From contig JAITYX010000078.1 in NCBI GenBank assembly GCA_021018815.1, positions 310,001 through 374,000 on the forward strand: a stretch of 64,000 nucleotides of DNA, read 5' to 3'. Below the pieces are notes generated by a model. That model worked only from the letters and a program-made list of their open reading frames with translations. It was not told the origin of the DNA and did no database searches. The stretch is from Talinum fruticosum (lineage: Eukaryota; Streptophyta; Magnoliopsida; Caryophyllales; Talinaceae). The translations under genes were made by a program, and so were the position numbers. Of the stretch, positions 22,290-34,375 are shown in pieces; within the stretch, counting starts at the first letter, position 1; every line of letters starts with the position of its first letter.

Positions 22290-23556
22290 CGGGGACGAGA
22301 TATGAGAGTGAGATAAAGGGCACCGGTCGCACAAGCAAACGCTCGGTTGCACCCGTTCGTCATCCAAAGAAGTCTCCTCTCAAATCCATTAAGGAGTCCC
22401 ACATGGATTGGTGTACTACTCTGGAAAGTTATGTGCAAACTTTGTCAACAGAGGAACCGATCATGCGTAGCACGCCAGGTCACATGTTTGGGCAACGTAA
22501 AAGGGATACATCGGTCTATGTCTTCTCGGACGACATACTGCAATTTTTCCACATGGAGGATATCAGCGTGTCCACTATTACGCTTTGCATTATGTGAGTT
22601 AATATGTTCATAATTAGTTATTTTTTTACTATTAATTTCAATTTCTAACTACATACAATTAATATGTAAGGTGGCTGCACGAGATTGGGAAGGACTTCAT
22701 TCGGTGTTTGAACCCTTCCATCATTCAAGGAGTTGGGTAGACTCGTGACGACCAAGTCACCTATATCTTTGACGTCATGAAAGAAATTGCGGGGATAAAA
22801 CATGATACTTGACGGCGTTCAATGAGAGGTAAGTGTACAAAAGAATGAACTAACTGAAATTTATATGGTGTTATACATATGAAAATATGTTATTTGTGGT
22901 TATGTAACGACCATTGGATGCTTGATGCCCTATATCCAAGGGCTAATGTCACCTATTGGCTTGATCCTCTAGGTCATGACGTGAGGGAAGATATCAAGGA
23001 TGTCGTCGAGGCGTGAGTTCATACTTTTAATCATTTTATGTTGATTTGTTAATTAGTAATTTGTTCAATGGTATGTCTAACTTGAATTTTATTTTTCCGA
23101 TTGAAAAATAGTGCTCTATTCCGTTATTATTATGGCGGAGGCATCAAAGACAATCAAATAAAGAAAGCACAGACCATTAATTGTCCCCGCCAAAGTGAGG
23201 TTCTCTTTTCAGCTTGATTAACATTCTTGCATTGCTCACTACTTGACCTAATTAATATGTATGTTCAATGGTATGTCTAACTAATTAATTCTCAATGTGT
23301 TGGGAATGTATTTTTATTATTGTAGTGTCATATACAACCGGGGACCGTAGAGTGCAGCTTCTACACTCTGCAAGTACATGAAATAGATTGTGACCAAACT
23401 CGATTTAAATGCTAGTCCCAAAGAGGTATACTTGCACTTGTAATTAATTATATTATTTTTTCATCTTGATTAATACTTTTGCACTACTTGACCTAATAAA
23501 TATGACTTTTACAGACATTGGTTACGATATTTTCAATGAAAGAAACCACCCACTCC
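22290..23556 (+). pseudogene. C48 (ULP1/SUMO-protease-like) peptidase gene, 5' part
   Basis: CACTA-borne C48-type cysteine peptidase in several exons. Visible blocks: MDWCTTLESYVQTLS, VYVFSDDILQFFHMEDI, WLHEIGKDFIRCLNPSII, NDHWMLDALYPRANVTYWLD and DPLGHDVREDIKDVV, YYGGGIKDNQIKKAQ, and PGTVECSFYTLQV. The likely catalytic His is at 22912-22914, Asp at 22963-22965 and Cys at 23353-23355. Intervals between blocks begin with GT and end with AG in several cases. A stop follows Leu-Asn-Pro... in one exon and another follows the Cys block, so it is a pseudogene. The final exon is cut at 23556 by element C and resumes at 34051. Confidence 0.62.
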
Positions 23557-25040
23557 TGAAGACTCAAACTCTGAATTTATATCATTCTGAGTACTATCAA
23601 GGACTCAGGTACAAACCTCATCCCTCCTAAGTTTTGATTACAAGTCATTCTAAGTATTATAGAAACTATTGTATATATTTTCACTCGATTCAAACTCTCG
23701 TAAATCACGTTTTTGTTCATCAATTCACAACTAATGTTTCTGAGTCATTCAAACACCACTTAGATTTATCGCATGTTCAAACAATCTCTCTAACACTTTT
23801 AATCCAAGCTCGACTTCATATTCCGAGATAAAGTGAATTACAACGTTAATTCAACTTTCTAAGTCAACATGTTTGTTTGAATTATATTTGTCTAGATCAA
23901 GTACCCATACTCGATATTCTCTTTTTAACTTGATATTTCCTTAGACTCGACTCGATGGATTCTGAGTATAATGAATATTAGACTTAGAAAATTCCACTCT
24001 TATAGGTCTCGAGATAATTATACACTTAATTATCTTAATTAAATTATTATCTGTGCCTAATCTTAGACCAAAGTATCTTATATTTTGAGAACCAAAGTTG
24101 TTTACTTTTGTAGGTTATCTAAACGAGGTTATCTCATTTTTGAAATACAAAAGTAACCGACTTCAAGTCGTCAATCACCAGCGAGACATGGCTTTTCTAC
24201 TTCGAACAAGGCCTAGACGCTATGCTAGGGTTGTCTGTTTCCAAAATTGGAAATCGTCAACGCTAAGCTCAACGGTGGCTTCCACCCTAATTTTCGGACA
24301 CCACCGAGTGGATTGGGACATCCTAAGGAGTCAAGAGCCATTGCAAAACATTCACATCTCAACGGATCCTTTCGAGTGACTCAAAAGAACCGTTACAATG
24401 GTCATAAAGGAATTCTATTAAGAAGATAATCACAACGGGTAATTTGCTTGGTCATCTATAAATAGAAGCCAACTCTCATGACTTGAAGATTGCTGGAATT
24501 ATTTGTCAATACAAATTACTTAAGCAAAAGTCTTTGTATTCATACTCAATCTTCTATTTACAATTCTCATCTTGTAATTCATATTTTCCGAGTTGTAAAG
24601 TCTTGTAATCAGTCACAAACTCTTTCTTACTTTCTAAGTAAGGTCCCTTGACTGAGCTGTAAGGGTTAACTCAACTCATTTGTCCCTAGTTGTAAAGGTT
24701 ACCTCGGTTAGGAAGTACTAGATCATATAAGGGAACTTCGAGTCTAGGAAAATTCAGTAAGGAATTGTCTAAGGGGGCAATTCTGGTTGAGTCGATCTGC
24801 TGTATTTTGTGGATTAAAAATAGTGGATTTGACTTGGTGTCCGGATTAGCACCGGCCGTGGTTTTCCGGCCCAGGAGGGTTTCCACGTGAATCCGAGTTC
24901 ATACTTCTCCGAATCCAATCTAGACTTAGACAATCTTGATTATCCTTTTCAACCTTAAATCTTCCGAGTTTATCAAAATTTCCTCATCACCCTATTCACC
25001 CCCTCTAGGGTGACCAAGACTCTCCAAGAGCAACCCTTCA
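23557..25040 (+). repeat. 5' LTR of element C
   Basis: 1484 bp, TGAAGACTC to CAACCCTTCA. It is collinear with 32563-34050. The TATA box TCTATAAATAGA is at 24455-24466 and a U5 hairpin (stem TCACCCTA/TAGGGTGA) is at 24987-25013. Confidence 0.92.
24455..24466 (+). promoter_or_regulatory. TATA box of the 5' LTR of element C
   Basis: TCTATAAATAGA, conserved in position in the 3' LTR (about 33462-33473), in LTR E (37436-37446) and in inverted LTRs A and B. Confidence 0.6.
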
Positions 25041-25042
25041 AT

Positions 25043-25054
25043 TGGTATCGAGCC
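25043..25054 (+). promoter_or_regulatory. Primer binding site of element C
   Basis: TGGTATCGAGCC two bases after the 5' LTR, matching the tRNA-iMet type of plant copia elements. Confidence 0.87.
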
Positions 25055-25100
25055 TAACCTTTCAGAAAAGGATTTAACAATCCAAAGGTCTAAATATCAA

Positions 25101-26690
25101 ATGGCTCAAAACAATGGAGAGTTCGATAAAGGAAGATCTTCCAGCAGACCACCAAAGTTTAAAGGATCAAATTTCGTACACTCTGGAAGAAGCTCATGGA
25201 ATGCTTTCTATTGGATCACGATGAAGATGTATGGAACATCATACAAGAAGGCAACTACATTCCAATGAAGATGGAAGATACAAGACCCGTGCCTAAAGCA
25301 AAGTTCGAGTACACCATCGAAGAGGCGTAAAAGTTCAAAAAGAACTTTAAAGCGATGAACATTCCGATGTGCGCCATCGGTTCAAAAGAATACAATAGAG
25401 TGTCAGCTTGTGACATGGCAAAAGAAGTGTGGGACACTCTTGTCAACACATATGAAGGAACAAGCCAAGTAAGACAAGCAAAGATCAGTCAATATCTTCA
25501 AATATACGAGTCTGTTCAAGATGGAGTCGAAGAAAACATCACTCGGATGTTCATACGCTTCACCGAGATTACAAAGAATCCCAAATCTCCGAGTAGAAAG
25601 ATTTCCCATGAAGAAATATGCAGAAAAATTCTAAGAAGCCTACCCAAGAGAAGATGGAGTCCCAAGGTGACAGCCATCGAAGAAGCTCATAACCTCTCAC
25701 AACTAAAGCCGGACGAACCGATTGGGAAGTTACTTACCACGAAATCCTTCTAGAAGAAGAGGATGTTGAGGTTAACACTAAAAAGAATATTGCGGTGAAG
25801 GCCTCGGAAAGCAAAGGAGAAAATCTGAGTTCCTCGGACTCGGAAGAAGATCCCATGGCACTTCTCGTTCGAGGCTTCAAAAGAATTATCAAGCACAAGA
25901 AATGGGAGAAAACACCAAGAGAAGAGTTCTACAAGAAAGATAAGAAGGATAGAAAAGGTAAGGACTCCTCCCCTTCAAAGTTATCTTTATCTAAGAACTC
26001 TGGATGTTTTGAATGTGGCAACAAAGATCACATAGTCAAAGACTCGTCCAAGAAGAAAGAGGGATAGAAAGAAGAAAAAGGCTATGATGGTCACATGGAG
26101 TGATGAAGATTCATCTCGAAGAAGATGAAGATTAATCTAAAAAGATGAAGACTCGGATGACTCAAAGTGTCTAATGGCACTATCGGACTCGAAGTCGAAG
26201 CCGAATCCGAGTCGGACTCGACAATTTAGACAAGGAAGAGACAAATCCTCAAGAGGTAATTGAATACTTCCTCAAGTTTTCCAAAGTTGATTTAGCCAAA
26301 TATATTTACACTTTGGAAGAAAAGTCCAATTCGATTCTTCCCAATTCGAAGAATAACTTGAGTCTCTCACTTCGAGAGCATTGTTTTGAAAAATGAGTTG
26401 GAAAAACCGAGCCCTACTCTAAGAGAGCTCAAGACTAGTACTCAAGCTAATGAGACCGAGTCCGAGACACTCGAAGAGAAAATGAGCATTTGAAACAAAA
26501 GCTCAATGAGTCTCAAGAACTTGTTTTGAAGTTTACTCAAGGTCGAAAAACCTTGACATGCTCTTAGGCTCTCAATGTGTCTCCTTAAGGAAAGAAGGGC
26601 TTGGTTTTAACAAAGAGGAGGAATCTAATTCCTACTCGGATCTTTTCAAAAGGATTCCGGAACTATAAAGTTCAGGAAGGTTGAGCACGG
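25101..26690 (+). pseudogene. Element C Gag (UBN2-type, broken)
   Basis: Starts at 25101 with MAQNNGEFDKGRSSSRPPKF, then frameshifts after NFVH (B continues WKKLMECF). The UBN2 core is well kept at 25355-25753: MAKEVWDTLVNTYEGTSQVR, ISQYLQIYESV, FTEITKNP, SLPKRRWSPKV. The zinc knuckle at 26005-26046 reads CFECGNKDHIVKDS, so the last zinc ligand Cys has become Ser. Downstream acidic and coiled-coil-like segments correspond to those of A and B but are frameshifted. Confidence 0.85.
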
Positions 26691-27330
26691 TCCCATTCAT
26701 AAGAATGAAAGGAGGATTGAGCCCATACCAGCCTACAGGAGAAAACCTTCTCCACTGGTTTATAAAAGAAAAGATTTTCAAAAGAAAGAGACATAGACTC
26801 GGTTTCGAAAAGGAAGACTCGGAATCGGACCAAACCCAAAGTTATTCAAATCTGGGTTCCCAAGAGTCTTCTTCCTCGAAAAGGACAACGAGTAAAGGGA
26901 GTTACTTGGGTTCGTTAGAGGAAGTGAGAAGGGTTAGTGTGTTTCGACTTGCAGGTAACTCGAAAGAGACAGAAGGTCATTAGTATCTAGACATTGGATG
27001 CTCAAGCCACATGTCGGGAGATTCAAGACTCTTTTCCGAGTTACAAGATTACAAGGGAGGCAGAGTCACTTTTGGAGATGACGAGTAAGGGCAAGATAAT
27101 TAGGATAGGTAAGATTGGAAAAGGAGACAACCTGGTCGGCCAAGTCTATCTCGTCGAGAGATTAAAGTACAATCTACTCAAGCATTTCTCAACTATGTGA
27201 CAAAGGTCAAGAGGTAAGATTCACTCGGACCAATTGCTATATTTCGATGCAACTACCAAGGAGACTAAGCTCTCGGGTAAGAGGTCTACACTATTCCTCT
27301 TTTTGATCCAAGTCGAACTTAAATTGCTTA
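26691..27330 (+). pseudogene. Element C aspartic protease region
   Basis: The linker SLEEVRRVSVFRLAGNSKE is followed, after a stop (TAG), by YLDIGCSSHMSGDSRLF. The catalytic triplet DSG has become DIG (26990-27001), which should abolish activity. The basic Ser-rich linker is at 26681-26983. The protease C-terminal blocks are frameshifted. Confidence 0.8.
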
Positions 27331-28560
27331 AAAGCATCTTTGCATGATGATTCTTGGACATGGCATCGTACACTAGGTCATGTTAGCATGCACACAATTA
27401 AAAAGCTTGCATCTCATGGTTTAGTCGAGGCTTGCCTAACTGTGCATTTAAGAAAGATAAAATTGGTGAAGCATGCACAAAAGGGAAACAGTCGGATCTC
27501 CTTTCAAATCTCTCAAAATTGTTTCTACATCCAAAGTGCTTGAAATATTGCATATGTGGTGAAATTCTCGTAAAGAGTCTCGAAGGTAAATCTTATATAC
27601 TTGTGATTGCCGATGACTACTCACGATTTACATGGGCTTGTTTTCTTAAGCATAAAAACGAAGCTTTCAAAGAGTTTAGCAAGCTCTGCAGGAAAATTCA
27701 GGTAGAGTCTCAAACTCGGATCGGAAGAATTCGAACCGACCATGGAAGGGAGTTCGACTACTCGGAATTTGCAGAATTTTGTGATAAGAATGGTATCTCC
27801 CACGACTTCTCAGCACCAAGAACTCCTCAACAAAATGGAGTAGTGGAGAGAAAGAATAGAACTCTTGAAGAAATAGGAAGGACAATGATGATTGAACATG
27901 ATCCACCCTACTATTTCTCAGGCTGAGGCGATCAATACAGACAAATTACACTCCGAACAAATGCCTCATCGGACCCATCCTCGAAGAAAACTCCATACGA
28001 GCTCTACAAGGGAAAGAAACCCAACATTTCATACTTCAAACCCTTCGAATATAAGTGTTATGTTCACAATAATGGTAAGGATCACATGACCAAGTTTGAT
28101 GCTCGGTCAAATAAAGGTATTTTTCTTGGTTATTCATCTCATAGTAAAGCATATCGCATTTTCAATAAAAGAACTAACAAAGTGGAAGAAAGTATCCACG
28201 TTGTCTTTGATGAGATTGATCGGGGAAAAACAAGTGAGTCAACATTCTCGGAACCGAAACTCGGTCAAGATGAAGATGATCCGACTGAAGTTGAGCTCGG
28301 ACGGAGTCAAGGAAAAGCAACTCGGAATGAGATAGCTCGGAATATCATGACTCGGACAGAACCAGCTCTAGAACTAGCTTAGAATGTTGAAAGCTAATCG
28401 GATGAGCAAGCTCAATCGGATCGGACTACCAAAGATTAACCAATTCAACCTACAAATCTGGTGAACTAGAGAACAGGTAGAGCATTCAAATATGCTTCGA
28501 GTCACCCACTCGAAAACATCTATGTGCATTCACTACATTTATATCATTAACTCGAACCCG
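27331..28560 (+). pseudogene. Element C integrase, first catalytic Asp deleted
   Basis: The zinc region has WTWHRTLGHVSMHTIKKLAS and GEACTKGK, where the first Cys of the pair is Gly. In the core, copies A and B read LHMDLC but C runs from TTGCATATG straight into TGTGGTGAA. About 8 bases are missing there, which removes the first catalytic Asp and shifts the frame. The rest is good: VIADDYSRFTWACFLK, RTDHGREFDYSEFAEFCD, PQQNGVVERKNRTLEE. Then come ITKFDARSNKGIFLGYSS-like residues and an acidic linker. Confidence 0.85.
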
Positions 28561-30063
28561 AAATGCATTAGAAGCGCTAAATGAACCTGAATGGATAGAG
28601 GACAAGCAAGAAGAACTTAATCAATTTGAAAGAAACCAAGTCTGGACTCGACCAAACGACCTTCCGACCACCCAGTCATAGGAACCAAATGGGTTTTCAA
28701 GAACAAACTGGATGAGGATGGGCTGGTAGTCGAAATAAGGCTAGACTTGTGGCTCAAGGTTACAATCAAGAAGAGGGATTGATTGTGGGGAAACCTTTGC
28801 ACCAGTTGCTAGGATTGAAGCAATTAGAATCTTATTGGCATTTGCATCAAGCATGAATATTAAATTGTATCAAATGGATGTCAAATGTGCTTTTCCGATT
28901 GGTTTCATTCAAGAGGAAGTCTATGTTGAGCAACCCCCTGAATTTGAAAATTCAAAATTTCCAAATCATGTTTTCCAATTGCAAAAAGCTCTTTATGGTC
29001 TTAAACAAAGCTCTCGAGCTTGGTATGAAAGACTCGACCAGCTTCTTAGTTGAAAATGATTTCAAAAGAGGTCAGATTGAAAAAACTCTTTTCATAAAAA
29101 CCAAGGGGAAAGACTTTCTTATTGTTCGGATTTACGTCGATGATATAATTTTGGAGCTACTAATGAAAATCTTTGTCGAAATCTTTCGAATTAATGAGAC
29201 AGGAATTCCAAATGAGCATGATGGGAGAACTCAATTTCTTCCTTGGTCTACAAATCAAACAAGACAAAGATGGCAACTATGTCTATCAATCAAAGTATAC
29301 CAAGGAGTTGCTAAAGAAGTACAAGCTTCAAGATGCAAAACATACAGACAACACCAATGAGTAGCAACATAAAACTAGACTCGGACGAGAAAGGTAAAGC
29401 GATAGATCGAAACTCTATCGAGGTATGATTGGATCTCTCCTATATCTCACATCCAATGAGGCCAGAAATAATGTTTAGTGTATGTCTGTGTGCAAGATTC
29501 CAAGCTAAGCCAAAAGAATCACATCTCACTGCGGTGAAGAGAATCTTTAGATATCTTGCGGGGACTCGGAATCTAGGTATTCAAGACACTCGGAACCGAC
29601 CGTCACTGGATACTCGGATGCTCACTATGCTGGATATAAGGTTGATAGAAAAAGCACTTCAGGAGCATGCAAGTTTCTGGGTCAATCCCTTATTTCCCGG
29701 CACTTAAAGAAGCAAAACTCGGTAGCTCTATCAACTACCGAAACCGAGTACATTGCAGCTGGAGCATGCTGTGCTCAGATTCTATGGATTAAGCAACACT
29801 TAAGAGATCTTGGACTTTCACTCAAATCAATTCCAATCAAGTGTGACAATCGGAATGCAATCAGCATTACTAAGAATCCAGTTTAACACTCAAAGAAAAA
29901 GCATATCGAGGTCAAGTATCATTTTCGAGAGACCATTATGAGAAAGGTGATATTGAACTTGAGTTCATTCCTACAAAATTTCAACTAGCTAATATCTTTA
30001 CTAAGCCACTTGGTGAAGACCAGTTTTTCTTTATTAGAAATGAACTTGGCATGATAAATGCAT
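28561..30063 (+). pseudogene. Element C reverse transcriptase and RNase H (broken)
   Basis: RVT_2 blocks: [69 protein letters not shown] (YVDD at 29133-29144), GELNFFLGLQIKQDKDGNYV. RNase H blocks: SVCLCARFQAKPKESHL, RIFRYLAGTRNLG, LSTTETEYIAAGACCAQILW, KKKHIEVKYHFRE, ending LANIFTKPLGEDQF and RNELGMINA with a stop at about 30063. Frameshifts fall after YVDD and in RNase H. Confidence 0.86.
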
Positions 30064-30200
30064 GATTATATGCTTTTCTAAGTGAAATTAGTGAGACAGT
30101 CATTGGAATTCTAACCATTGGAGAGCATAATAGACACACCGGTCCGAGGCGACCGTTGGAGAGTTAGGTCGGAACAGATATCTGAAGGACATCTCTTTCT

Positions 30201-30210
30201 CTATAAATAG
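30201..30210 (+). promoter_or_regulatory. Possible TATA box for ORF3 of element C
   Basis: CTATAAATAG lies 201 bp upstream of the MPKRG start and downstream of the Pol stop. A CT-rich stretch, (CT)n and T10 (30316-30352), follows. The corresponding box in element B is at 9639-9646. Confidence 0.4.
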
Positions 30211-30410
30211 CATATATTTTCCTTCATTTCGCTACTTTACTCTCTACTCACATACACTCTCGCATTCTCGCTCTCAAGCAAGCTCAGTACTCTTAAGCAA
30301 TCTTAAGCTCTCAATACTCTCTCTCTCTCTCTCTCTCTTTTTTTTTTCTTAAGCTAACTCATCATCTTCTCAAAGTTCACTCTGTTTTCTTCTCAAAAAC
30401 TCCATAACCA

Positions 30411-32030
30411 TGCCTAAAAGAGGTTCCGCTCCAGATTTTCTTGGTTCCGAAACCTAGAAACCTAGAACCAAAAGCCACGAGGGTCCTTCTAACCCCTCAA
30501 AAATCCTTGTCACCCAACATTTAACGTTGGACGAAAAATTCTTCCCAACCACAAAATTCTCGTGGTTGAACCACATCAAAACCATATGGGTATACAATTT
30601 CCTCTGTTTCAGCTAATTCATTTACCCGTAACTTATCGCTGAGTTCTACTCCAACCTTTCCAGCTCCGAGGGATCGTCACCTCCAAAGTTTGTGATATAG
30701 CGAGTGCGCATTAACGTCTCTCTCCTCCACAGACCTATTCAAAATTTCATCTCTCTTCCTCAACAGCAACCCCATCTCATTTAACAAGGTTGTTGATGAA
30801 TTCTTGAAAAAGTATGCCAAAGAAATCCCCGAGTCACACAAAAACTTTTCGTGACTCGGATGAAGTCCGAGGCTCGTCTTCTCTATTTCCTGCAGATGAA
30901 AACCTTTTTCTCCTAGCACTCCAGACAAAGAGAATCCAAACTCAAAGATTCTCAAGGCTCTATTTGACATTCTCGAGGGCTATGATGTAGACCTCTTCCT
31001 AGAAATTATTGAGCAAATGGCCTCTATGCCAGCTCGGACCAAGAAATCCACTCCTCTTCCTTTTGGAGCCCTCCTCACCTTCATTTTTAAACAATTCAAG
31101 GTCCCACTCCCCTCGGACCCTAATAAGGTATCCGAGGCTGCCATAGTAGTTGGCAGATAAGAGCTTCTTGGCTATGGATACCAGGAAACCCAACCGGGTG
31201 TCCGGGTCCACGATTCGAACCGAGGCAACCTTCTCCTCCGCCTCAAACTCGGACTCCACTCTCACTCCCTCTTCCACCTGGTGGTGCTTCCACCTCGAGT
31301 CCCTCTTCCTCTGTCTCTACCACTTTGTCTACCACAATGATAGACAAGCTCTCCTCTCGTGTCCACAGAAATCAAGGACACTCTCCGCTTCTTCAAGACT
31401 CGTCCTTCAGCCTATGACCATTAACAAAAAAATAGCCAAATCTCAAATTCGAGAGCGAGTAAGATGTGCTTCTCGAACTAAAAACTTTGGTTAAGGAGTA
31501 GCGGGAGATGATCGAGCTCCTCGGAAAAGGCGCTCTAAAGTAGCTCGGGACCCGGACAGCTCGAAACATTTGAAGAGTCCTCAAGCCCTGCCAAATCTCC
31601 ATCCGGAGAGGCGAATGAAGAAGAATAAGAGGAGGCTGCAGCTGAAGCGGCTCCTTCTAAGGAGAAGGAGGAAGGAGAGAAGGAAGAAGAAGAGGAGGAG
31701 GAAGAAGGAGAGAAGCAAGAAGAAGTTGAGGGACAAGGTGCTCCCGCTCCTTAACCTGAATTGATAAGCTTAGATAGCGAGTCTAAGTGAGTCGGAAGAC
31801 CTCGCTGATGCTAGTCGGTCGGCACTGTCAAGGCGGAGGACGCACCACCCTCCGTGGAATTTCAAGAGGATGAACCTCTGGATGACCTTGTTCTGGGTCA
31901 GCCACTCGGAGCTAAGCCCATTCCAAAGATATCGGTGTTGCCACAGGCCGGATCTTCAACGTCTTCACGTTCATATCGGCGACGGCGCACCGCACGTTCA
32001 TCCGCTTCAACTCGAGATCGCACCCACTCC
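30411..32030 (+). pseudogene. Element C third ORF (env-position ORF3), broken
   Basis: Starts at 30411 with MPKRGSAPDFLGSE, then a TAG at codon 16. It continues KPRTKSHEGPSNPSKILVTQ and LTLDEKFFPTTKFSW. Later blocks match ORF3 of element B: FLKKYAKEIPESHKNFS, ILKALFDILEGYDVDLFLEI, LPFGALLTFIFKQFKVPL, a coiled-coil-like segment near 31400-31540, a Lys/Glu/Arg-rich stretch at 31600-31740, and EDEPLDDLVLGQPL near 31860. Many stops and shifts make it non-functional. Function is unknown; only its position supports an env-like role. Confidence 0.65.
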
Positions 32031-32550
32031 ACCGTCTTAATTTTTTTCATTCTTATTTCTGTTTTTGTTTTTTTTTTCATTTCTTTGTCCAGACAATCAA
32101 ATTGTATCTACTTGATACATTCTTCACTATTTTGATTTTTTTCTTGCTGAAAGATAAGGGGAGAATACTTAGAAAATTTGGTGTCTTGTTTAGGGGAGTT
32201 TTCTCACCCTCTCTCTTTGTATGTATTTTCCGTGTTTATGTATATATGAATGAAGTTTCGATTTCGTGCTTATTGACTTCGAGTATAACTTCTTTCCGAG
32301 TTTAACTTTCTTATTTTATTTTGCTTTGATATATCAGCTCATTTCTCTATCTTTGCTCCGATATAATTACTCACATTTTTTTCAAATGAGCTATCTCGTA
32401 GAAACATTCTAATTCCAAATCACTTCATTTATCACTTTGCGATATTTCACTCTAAGCTTTGATATATTCTTTGCCAAATAAGTAAGAATGAAAACTCTTG
32501 ATTATTTTCACTAACAAAGTTTCTATCCGAGTATGGAATGCCTTTTATTA

Positions 32551-32562
32551 AAAAGGGGAGAT
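32551..32562 (+). promoter_or_regulatory. Polypurine tract of element C
   Basis: AAAAGGGGAGAT directly before the 3' LTR start TGAAGACTCGG. It is the same word as in element B. Confidence 0.85.
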
Positions 32563-34050
32563 TGAAGACTCGGACTCGAACTTATATCATTCCGAGTACT
32601 ATCAAGGACTCAGGTACAAACCTCATTCCTCCTAGGTTTTGATTACAAGTCCTTCCGAGTGTTATACAAACTATTGCATATGTTTTCATTCGATTCGACC
32701 GACTCGAAATCACATTTTTGTTCATCAATTCACAACCGATGTTTCGAGTCACTCGGACACCACTTAGATTTAGCGGATGTTCAAACAATCTCTTTAACAC
32801 TTTTAATCCAAGCTCGACTTCATATTCTAAGATAAAGTGAATTACAACGTTAATTCAACTTTCTAAGTCAGCATGTTTGTTTGAAATATATTTGTCTAGA
32901 TCAAGTACTCATACTCTAATATTCTCTTTTTAGCTTGATCTTTCCTTAGATCGACTTCGATGGATTCCGAGTATAATGAATATTAGACTCGGAAAATTCC
33001 GCTCTTCTAGGTCTCAAATAATTATACACTTAATTATCTTAATTAAATTATTATCTCGTGCCTAATCTTGGACCAAAGTATCTTATACTTTGAGAACCAA
33101 AATTGTTTACTTTTGTAGGTTATCTAAATGAGGTTATCTCATTTTTGAAATACAAAAGTAACCGACTTCAAGCTGCCAATCACCAAGAAACAAGAGTTTT
33201 CTACTTTTGAACAAGGCCTAGAGGCTATGTCGGGGTTGTCTATTTCCAAAACTGGAAATCATCAACGCTAAACTCAATGGTGGTTTCCACCCTACTTTTC
33301 GAGACACCACCAGTGGATTGGGACATCCTAAGGAGTCAAGAGCCGTTGTAAAACGTTCACATATCAATGGATCCTTTCGAGCGACTCAAAATAACCGTTA
33401 CAACGAGTCACAAAGGACTTCTATTCGGAAGATAGTCACAACAGACTAATCTGCTTGGTCATCTATAAATAGAAGTCAACTCTCATGACTTGAAGATTGC
33501 TGGAATTATTTGTCAATACACATTACTTAAGCAAAAGTCTTTGTATTCATACTCAATCTTCTATTTACAATTCTCATCTTGTAATTCATATTTTCTGAGT
33601 TGTAAAGTCTTGTAATCAGTCACAATAACTCTTTCTTACTTTCTAAGTAAGGTCCCTTGACTGAGCTGTAAAGGTTAACTTAGCTCAATTGTCCCTAACT
33701 CGTAAAGGATACCTCAATTAGAAAGTACTAGATCGGATAAGGGAACTTCGAGTCTAGGAAAATTCCGTAAGGAATTGTCTAAGGGAGTAATTCTGGTTGA
33801 GTTAGTCTGCTGTATTTTGTGGATTCAAAATAGTGGATTTGACTTGGTACTTGGACTAGCAGTGGTCGTGGTTTTATGCCCCATGAGGGTTTTCACGTAA
33901 ATCCGAGCTCATACTTTTCCGAGTCCAATCTAGATTCAGACTGTCTTGATTATCCTTTTCAAGCTTAAATCTTCCGAGTGTATTAAAATTTCCTCATCAC
34001 CCTATTCACCCCCTCTAGGGTGACCAAGACTCTCCAAAAGCAAACCATCA
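32563..34050 (+). repeat. 3' LTR of element C
   Basis: 1488 bp, TGAAGACTCGGAC to CAAACCATCA. Collinear with the 5' LTR, including the TATA box (about 33462-33473) and U5 hairpin. Many differences are CG-to-TG or CG-to-CA transitions. Confidence 0.92.
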
Positions 34051-34130
34051 GTCCCTATACGGATGAAGTGATCAACGAGTTAGAACAAGGTTTGACACAA
34101 TTTGTATATAAACTTATAAAGAAATAGGTA
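34051..34130 (+). pseudogene. C48 peptidase gene, 3' end of last exon
   Basis: Reads PYTDEVINELEQGLTQFVYK then a stop (TAG at about 34125). This fits the final residues of the peptidase exon that breaks off at 23556. Together the two pieces show that the exon was continuous before element C arrived. Confidence 0.6.
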
Positions 34131-34375
34131 TATATTTACATTATTCTTCATTATTTGATTGGAAAAGTTTGTGATTTTAGTAGTCGAGTTATATGTTTAT
34201 ATATTGTACTTAGATAATTTTTACACTCGACTTGTATCATATATATACAAAATGTGATGAGTATGTTGTTTTGTAATTTGTTCCGTGAAGAGTGTATTCG
34301 ACGTAGTTTGTATATGTGTATATGATTTTTGTACTATATAGAGGGCAAGCAAACACGAGAACAATTATTAAAAAC

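Larger units (their letters stand above)
23557..34050 (+). mobile_element. Copia element C, Sirevirus-like, complete structure
   Basis: Plus-strand element of 10,494 bp with LTRs of 1484 and 1488 bp, primer site, gag, pol, ORF3, polypurine tract and 3' LTR in the expected order. Flanking bases are ACTCC (left) and GTCCC (right), a possible decayed 5-bp target duplication matching at three of five positions. LTRs start TGAAGACTC and end CTTCA or CATCA. The LTRs differ at many sites, mainly transitions. Every ORF carries frameshifts, so it is not autonomous now. It interrupts the C48 peptidase exon of the CACTA element. Confidence 0.92.
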
